NCBI GenBank assembly: GCA_900547465.1
Contig: URHJ01000008.1
Coordinates: 1-46,263, forward strand
Reading direction: 5' to 3'
Origin: an uncultured Mycoplasmatota bacterium
GTDB taxonomy: Bacteria; Bacillota_I; Bacilli_A; RF39; UBA660
DNA length: 46,263 nucleotides
Part shown: positions 41,593 to 46,263 of the stretch, piece by piece
How the letters are laid out: each line of letters starts with the position of its first letter
How positions within the stretch are numbered: the stretch's first letter is position 1
Notes under the pieces: model-generated
What the model saw: the letters and a program-made list of their open reading frames with translations, nothing else
What the model was told of the DNA's origin: nothing
The model's database searches: none
Translations under genes and position numbers: made by a program

Positions 41593-43545
41593 ATGTTTAA
41601 ATTAGTATCAAAATATAAACCAAGTGGAGATCAACCACAGGCTATAGGAAAATTAGTAGAAGGTATCAAAGAAAATAAAAAAGAACAAGTTTTATTAGGC
41701 GCAACAGGAACAGGTAAAACCTTTACAATCGCAAACGTAATAGAAAAGGTTAATAAACCAACCCTAGTTTTAGCACATAATAAGACCTTAGCCGGTCAGT
41801 TATACTCAGAGTTAAAGGAATTTTTCCCAGATAATGCCGTGGAATATTTTGTTTCTTACTACGATTACTATCAACCTGAAGCATATGTTCCATCTACAGA
41901 TACATATATAGAAAAAGATTCCTCAATCAATGATGAAATAGACGAATTACGTCATAGAGCCACCTCTTCCTTACTATCAAGAAATGATGTTATAGTAGTC
42001 GCAAGTGTATCTTGCATCTATGGTATTGGAGAAGTTGAAGAATATAAAAATAAAATGTTAACATTGTCAGTAGGAGAAGAAATAGAACGTAATAAAGTGC
42101 TAACAAAATTAGTAGAAATGTTATATGAAAGAAATGATCTTGATTTCAAACGTGGTACATTCCGGGTTAGAGGTGATGTAGTAGAATTAATCCCAGCCTA
42201 TGAAAATACAAAAGGATATAGAATAGAATTTTTTGGAGACGAGATAGATAGAATTTCAGAAATAGATTCCTTAACCGGAGCTATTATTTCTAATAAAAAA
42301 ACAATAAGTCTCTTCCCAGCTAGCCACTTCGTTGTCAGTGATGAAAAACTAAAAGATGCTATTAAAAGAATAAAAAATGAATTGAAAGAACGATTAGAAG
42401 AACTTAAAGCGGATAATAAATTACTTGCCGCAGAACGTTTAGAGCAAAGAACAAACTACGATATTGAAATGTTAGAAGAAACAGGATTCTGTTCTGGTAT
42501 AGAAAACTACTCAGCACCAATGTCAGGAAGAAGTAAGGGAGAAACTCCAACAACCCTAATGGACTTCTTTCCAGATGATTATTTATTAGTAGTAGATGAA
42601 TCACACGTTACCTTACCACAAGTAAGAGGAATGTATAATGGCGATAGAGCTAGAAAAATGAATCTAGTAGAGTATGGATTTAGATTGCCAAGTGCACTAG
42701 ATAATAGACCTTTAAAATACGATGAATTTGAAAAGAAAATAAATCAAGCAATTTACGTATCCGCAACTCCAGGAGATTTAGAATTAGAACATACTAATAA
42801 CACATATGTGGAACAAATAATAAGACCAACAGGCCTATTAGATCCAGAAGTTGAAATCAGAAAAACTGAAGGACAAATAGATGATCTGATTGGTGAAATA
42901 AGAACACGAATTGAGAAAAATGAAAGAGTTCTAATCACGACTCTAACTATTAGAATGAGTGAAGAATTAACAAATTATCTAAAGGACTTAGACATAAAAG
43001 TAGCATATCTACACTCAGAAATAAAAACTTTAGAAAGATTACAAATAATCCACGATTTAAGAATAGGTAAATATGATGTTGTTGTAGGTATAAATCTTTT
43101 AAGAGAAGGAATCGATATTCCAGAGGTTTCCCTAATCGCAATCTTAGATGCTGATAAAGAAGGATTCCTAAGAAGTACAAGAAGCTTAATTCAAACAATA
43201 GGTAGGTGTGCAAGAAATGCAAATGGTCATGTCATCATGTATGCAGATAAAATGACCGATTCTATGAAGGAAGCAATTGAAGAGACAAAAAGACGTCGTA
43301 ATATTCAAGAAGAGTACAACAAAGAACATGGAATAATCCCAAAAACTATTGAAAAAGAAATTAGAGAAGTAGTAAGTAACGTTGATCTTTCAAATGATAA
43401 GAAGCCTAACAAGAAAATGACGAAAAAAGAAATAGAAAAAACAGAAGAAGAGATAGAACAAGCAATGAGAGAAGCAGCCAAGAACTTAGACTTTGAAAGA
43501 GCTATGGAACTAAGAGATATACTATTTGAAATGAAAACGAGGTAG
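41593..43545 (+). CDS. uvrB: Excinuclease ABC subunit B
   Basis: A 650-residue nucleotide-excision-repair helicase that verifies DNA damage and recruits UvrC. Visible: Walker A GATGTGKTFT (36-45), the DNA-strand-gripping beta-hairpin YYDYYQPEAYVPS (about 89-101), Walker B-like VVDESHVTLPQ (about 335), helicase motif V GINLLREGIDIPEVSL, motif VI QTIGRCARN, and the C-terminal UVR motif AMREAAKNLDFERAMELRDILFEMK that contacts UvrC. ATG 41593 follows AGGGAGG by 6 nt; an earlier in-frame start (41560) lacks a ribosome site. No uvrA follows as in many genomes; instead an unknown gene starts 3 nt downstream. Confidence 0.97.
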   Translation: MFKLVSKYKPSGDQPQAIGKLVEGIKENKKEQVLLGATGTGKTFTIANVIEKVNKPTLVLAHNKTLAGQLYSELKEFFPDNAVEYFVSYYDYYQPEAYVPSTDTYIEKDSSINDEIDELRHRATSSLLSRNDVIVVASVSCIYGIGEVEEYKNKMLTLSVGEEIERNKVLTKLVEMLYERNDLDFKRGTFRVRGDVVELIPAYENTKGYRIEFFGDEIDRISEIDSLTGAIISNKKTISLFPASHFVVSDEKLKDAIKRIKNELKERLEELKADNKLLAAERLEQRTNYDIEMLEETGFCSGIENYSAPMSGRSKGETPTTLMDFFPDDYLLVVDESHVTLPQVRGMYNGDRARKMNLVEYGFRLPSALDNRPLKYDEFEKKINQAIYVSATPGDLELEHTNNTYVEQIIRPTGLLDPEVEIRKTEGQIDDLIGEIRTRIEKNERVLITTLTIRMSEELTNYLKDLDIKVAYLHSEIKTLERLQIIHDLRIGKYDVVVGINLLREGIDIPEVSLIAILDADKEGFLRSTRSLIQTIGRCARNANGHVIMYADKMTDSMKEAIEETKRRRNIQEEYNKEHGIIPKTIEKEIREVVSNVDLSNDKKPNKKMTKKEIEKTEEEIEQAMREAAKNLDFERAMELRDILFEMKTR

Positions 43546-43548
43546 ATT

Positions 43549-44262
43549 ATGAGTAAGTTAAAGATTATAACAACCAGAACAAAAGATGGTAATTTTGATA
43601 AAAATAAAGAATCATTTCCTAATTTAACAGAGGAAGAAATAGAACTTTTATATAATAGTAATTTAGAAAAATTAGATATTGATAGAAAAAACACAGTAAT
43701 TATTAATGAAAATAATCAAGAAGAAGGTTATCTAATATTAAAAAAAGGAAAAAAGAAAACTGAAACTAACAAAGAAGCTGTAGTAATAAAGGATAGTTTA
43801 ACAGATTTCTTCGTCTTAGCAGAGACAAATGATTACCCAGTAATAATTGGAACAGTCAAAAAAGATGATGAAGAAACTGCTATCATAGCTTTAGCAACCT
43901 TAAATAACTTGAAAAATGAAATTCTAGATAAGATGGTAGGATATTTGATTCATGCTACAGGCTGTGCACCTTTTGACATAAACTTTTATATAAGTGCATG
44001 TCCAAATAAAGAAGATTTAGTAATAACTGACAAAAATCTACTAAAGGCAAGAATATTTAAAGGAGCTATTGAGAAAAAAAATGGCAAAAACTATCTAGAT
44101 ATTCGTTTAGCAATCTTTAACGATTTATATAACCAAATAGTAAATCCTGAATGTATTTATTTTGATTCCACAAATACTGTGAAAAATAAGGATTATTATA
44201 GTAACATAGGAAATAGACAAGGCAAAAATTTAATAGGAATTGTTTTTAAAGAAGATAAATAA
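43549..44262 (+). CDS. Divergent YfiH/DUF152 (polyphenol oxidase)-like protein
   Basis: A 237-residue protein. The C-terminal half follows the order of YfiH/DUF152 (Cu-oxidase_4) proteins: FDINFYISACPNKEDLVI where the family has 'IGPcI....yeV', then KNYLDIRLAIFNDLYNQIVNPECIYFDSTNTVKNKDYYSNIGNRQGKNLIGIVFK where it has 'DL..an...QL...GV....i...d.CT......f.S.Rr.g..GR....i'. The family's HAGWRG motif and the usual metal-binding Cys/His set are not clear, so the enzyme may be inactive or altered. YfiH proteins act in purine nucleoside metabolism or peptidoglycan quality control. It is 3 nt after uvrB, hence co-transcribed. Confidence 0.45.
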   Translation: MSKLKIITTRTKDGNFDKNKESFPNLTEEEIELLYNSNLEKLDIDRKNTVIINENNQEEGYLILKKGKKKTETNKEAVVIKDSLTDFFVLAETNDYPVIIGTVKKDDEETAIIALATLNNLKNEILDKMVGYLIHATGCAPFDINFYISACPNKEDLVITDKNLLKARIFKGAIEKKNGKNYLDIRLAIFNDLYNQIVNPECIYFDSTNTVKNKDYYSNIGNRQGKNLIGIVFKEDK

Positions 44263-44332
44263 TTAACAGATATAGTGGAAAAATGTAAAGTTTTATTAAA
44301 CAATCTCTAAAAAATGTGGAAAAACAAAAAAA

Positions 44333-44343
44333 TATGATAGAAT
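44333..44343 (+). promoter_or_regulatory. Extended -10 promoter
   Basis: TATGATAGAAT, 34 nt before ATG 44378. Confidence 0.55.
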
Positions 44344-44377
44344 AAAGATATAAATACCAAACAAGGGGAATGATTTT

Positions 44378-45712
44378 ATGGAAAAAAATGATGAAATGTT
44401 TGAAGACAGTGCTCAAGCAATAGAAGAAAGATTAAAAGAATTAGAAAAACAAAAGATGACCTTGCCAAATGAAGAAGAAGTATCCCTAAAAGAAGTTAGT
44501 AATGCGGTTGCAAATAAAATTACAGAAAAGCCAAGACCAAGGGATAGAGATCCGTATGAGAAAGATGAAGATTATGTTGCTTATTTAAAAGAATACTATG
44601 AGAATTTATTTGGAAATAAAGATGAAAATAAAGATGAAAATAAAGATATTCTGTCAGAACATTTAGATGAGAAATATCCAGATACTCCATTTTATAAACC
44701 AAGATATAGAGATTCACATGAAACAGACGAAGAATATGAACAATTTCTTGAAGAATATACTAAAAGGGTAATGGAAGAAGAAAAGAAAAAACAAGAAGAA
44801 CCAGATCACTTAAATGAAAAATATCCAGGTACTCCATTTTATAAACCAAGATATAGAAAACCACATGAAACAGATGAAGAGTATGAACAATTTCTAAAGG
44901 AATATTATAATAAAACAATAGATAGAAAATTAAATGAAAAGATGGCTGGCAGAGAAGTATATAAGCCAAGAGATAGGAGGCCATATGAAACAGATAAGGA
45001 ATATGAAGATTTCTTAAAAAAATACTATGAGGAAAACGTAACTCCTATACCTAAAATGGCATTTAAAAAAGACAACAAACACAAAATTGTAAGTACAAAA
45101 GAAAATCTCAAACATAAACTTATGAGAAAATTTCTTATAATAGCGACTTGGACCACTATAGGTTTATCTGCACTATTTAATATAAAGAATATAACTGACA
45201 AAACTCATAAGATTGATACAAATAAAGATAATAACAAAAGAATTGAACATATAGATGAAAATCAAACTCCAGAAAATGATAAAGATATAGAAAAGATAGC
45301 TCAAGATGAAATTGATAAAATGTTAAATCCATCAGAAATAAAAATAGGTGACAAAATAAAATTAAAGGAAGGAACAAGGTTTTATTATGATTCAACCAAA
45401 GCTAAACCAGTAGGACATATAGGTAATAAATATGCACCTGCATCTGACAAATATATAATAACTGGAGAAGCAATTGTAGATAAATCAACTAATAGTGTAG
45501 TCGCAACTAACTATGATAAAGATGAATCACTAGAAGATTCGTTCTTAGACGGAAAAGACAAATCACAATATAGAAGAATGATTTTAATTAGTTCTAAAGA
45601 CAGTCATGGAAAAGCAGGGACAGAAAATGACTATGGTTGGATTAATGTAAAAAATCACAATATAACAGTAGTGCAAAGTCATAATACAGAAAAAGGCGGA
45701 AGAGGAAAGTAA
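44378..45712 (+). CDS. Membrane protein with four PRYR/ETDEEYEQFLKEYY repeats
   Basis: A 444-residue protein of unknown family. After a helical charged N-terminus come four repeats of roughly 25-40 residues, near 48-75, 103-130, 150-180 and 198-225. Their cores read PRPRDRDPYEKDEDYVAYL, YKPRYRDSHETDEEYEQFL, YKPRYRKPHETDEEYEQFL and YKPRDRRPYETDKEYEDFL. Repeats 2 and 3 are almost identical, so duplication is recent. One membrane helix follows (about 253-272, FLIIATWTTIGLSALFNI). The C-terminal ~165 residues, probably outside, contain an SH3-like strand section (KIGDKIKLKEGTRFYYDSTKAKPVGHIGNK) and YGWINVKNHN. The repeats would be cytoplasmic and could bind a partner. GGGGA precedes ATG 44378. 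Confidence 0.65.
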   Translation: MEKNDEMFEDSAQAIEERLKELEKQKMTLPNEEEVSLKEVSNAVANKITEKPRPRDRDPYEKDEDYVAYLKEYYENLFGNKDENKDENKDILSEHLDEKYPDTPFYKPRYRDSHETDEEYEQFLEEYTKRVMEEEKKKQEEPDHLNEKYPGTPFYKPRYRKPHETDEEYEQFLKEYYNKTIDRKLNEKMAGREVYKPRDRRPYETDKEYEDFLKKYYEENVTPIPKMAFKKDNKHKIVSTKENLKHKLMRKFLIIATWTTIGLSALFNIKNITDKTHKIDTNKDNNKRIEHIDENQTPENDKDIEKIAQDEIDKMLNPSEIKIGDKIKLKEGTRFYYDSTKAKPVGHIGNKYAPASDKYIITGEAIVDKSTNSVVATNYDKDESLEDSFLDGKDKSQYRRMILISSKDSHGKAGTENDYGWINVKNHNITVVQSHNTEKGGRGK

Positions 45713-45713
45713 T

Positions 45714-46263
45714 ATGATAAAAGTAGGACAAATAATAACTTTAGACAATAATGAGGAATATGCTGTTTTAGAACAAAAAACTCTAAATGATCAAGATTAT
45801 TATATATTGATGTCAACAAAAAGACCAGTGAAAGTGGAAGTTTGTACAAAAGATAGTGATAATGAAATCACAATTATTGATGATAAGAAAATAATAAAAG
45901 ATATTCAACAGACAACGGGAATTACAGCAACGGCAGGTATTGGTACAAATTTATATTTGTGTAAGATTGCAATGGATATTATGGCAAAGCACATTCAGGC
46001 AGATGAAGATGGCGTAAGAATTGCTTATTTGGATGAAATGCTTTACAGAAAACTATTATGGAATCATAGACCAATTACAGATTTTTGGAGAGTCGGAAGA
46101 GGATATGCAAAGCAACTTGAGAAATATGGTTTGTATACGATGGGAGATATTGCCAGATGTTCAGTTGGAAAGGAAAATGAATTCCATAATGAAGAACTTT
46201 TGTACAAGTTATTTGGTGTAAATGCAGAATTACTGATAGACCATGCGTGGGGATGGGAGCCAT
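45714..46263 (+). CDS. Chimeric ORF: small unknown N-terminus joined to headless Y-family DNA polymerase
   Basis: The ORF runs from ATG 45714 out of the window. Residues 1 to about 60 (MIKVGQIITLDNNEEYAVLEQ to EITIIDDKK) look like a complete small protein of about 60-70 residues, typical of the local AT-rich style. From about residue 61 (IIKDIQQTTGITATAGIGTN) the sequence becomes the middle of a UmuC/ImpB-type Y-family polymerase: LYLCKIAMDIMAKHI, VRIAYLDEM, ITDFWRVGRGYAKQL, YGLYTMGDIARCS, ELLIDHAWGWEP. The polymerase N-terminus with the catalytic acidic residues (DxD and SxDE motifs) is missing. Codon choice shifts at the join (CAG, GTC, GCG, GGC appear). It points to recombination, insertion or a chimeric contig. 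Confidence 0.75.
   Translation, partial: MIKVGQIITLDNNEEYAVLEQKTLNDQDYYILMSTKRPVKVEVCTKDSDNEITIIDDKKIIKDIQQTTGITATAGIGTNLYLCKIAMDIMAKHIQADEDGVRIAYLDEMLYRKLLWNHRPITDFWRVGRGYAKQLEKYGLYTMGDIARCSVGKENEFHNEELLYKLFGVNAELLIDHAWGWEP

Noticed and set aside
42404..43222. Antisense ORFs inside uvrB
   Set aside because: Leucine/phenylalanine-rich complements of an AT-rich coding strand, with no start signals.
1..46263. tRNA or rRNA genes
   Set aside because: No cloverleaf with a GTTCRA-type T-loop and no rRNA-like GC-rich conserved stretch was noticed by eye.

Overview
The window is very AT-rich DNA, about 70% or more A+T by eye, from a Gram-positive Firmicute. Supporting evidence is strong AGGAGG-type ribosome sites, an FtsEX plus PcsB/CwlO-type hydrolase operon, tandem YitT proteins, WXG100/EssC type VII secretion genes, a CsoR copper operon, and prfB with its programmed +1 frameshift. 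Collagen-like BclA-type proteins, a SleC-like spore-cortex protein and CATAnnnTA promoters typical of mother-cell sigma factors suggest an endospore former. A gut Bacilli/Erysipelotrichia-like lineage is my guess. TGA is a stop codon here, because prfB uses it as its regulatory stop and at least one ordinary gene ends with it.

Layout: 1-1.3 kb holds the end of a RhuM-family gene and a broken small gene. 1.4-5.5 kb is a spore/cell-surface cassette: a collagen-like protein, a beta-helix/Ig protein, and two small prealbumin/SpaA-like proteins. 5.8-6.8 kb is an HD-domain gene interrupted by one TGA, and 6.9-7.5 kb is a second collagen-like gene. 7.6-14.3 kb is a seven-gene copper and sulfur operon: csoR, an HMA-SafE-cupredoxin fusion, copA, copZ, a DUF2318 lipoprotein, a cysteine desulfurase and a TtcA-like tRNA thiolase. 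14.5-20.2 kb is a reduced type VII secretion locus: two WXG100-type proteins facing away from EssC and EsaB. 20.3-21.2 kb is a decayed transposase.

21.2-28.2 kb is core-like: prfB-yitT-yitT, an unknown gene, and ftsE-ftsX-pcsB. 28.2-31.8 kb has an HExxH protein, a LysM/peptidoglycan-binding protein divergent from a SleC-like protein, a DUF11 protein, and an unlisted 46-codon cysteine-rich ORF. 31.8-36.2 kb contains second copies of the beta-helix and collagen genes on the minus strand. Both are broken, and an R2K-type ATP-grasp gene sits between them. 36.3-40.7 kb is an accessory run: two P-loop kinases (one frameshifted), a HAD nucleotidase, a GH2 glycosidase and a deformylase-like protein. 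40.8-46.3 kb has an unknown gene, uvrB, a divergent YfiH-like protein, a repeat-containing membrane protein, and a chimeric ORF whose 3' part is a headless Y-family DNA polymerase.

Three themes stand out. First, surface genes share a CATAnnnTA element, while housekeeping and accessory genes share an extended -10 box of the form TATGnTAnAAT. Second, gene decay clusters in accessory genes (in-frame stops and single-base homopolymer indels, four of them between 32.7 and 36.7 kb), while the core genes are intact. Third, copper detoxification is apparently co-transcribed with sulfur mobilisation and tRNA thiolation. All family names rest on motifs read by eye; no database search was run.
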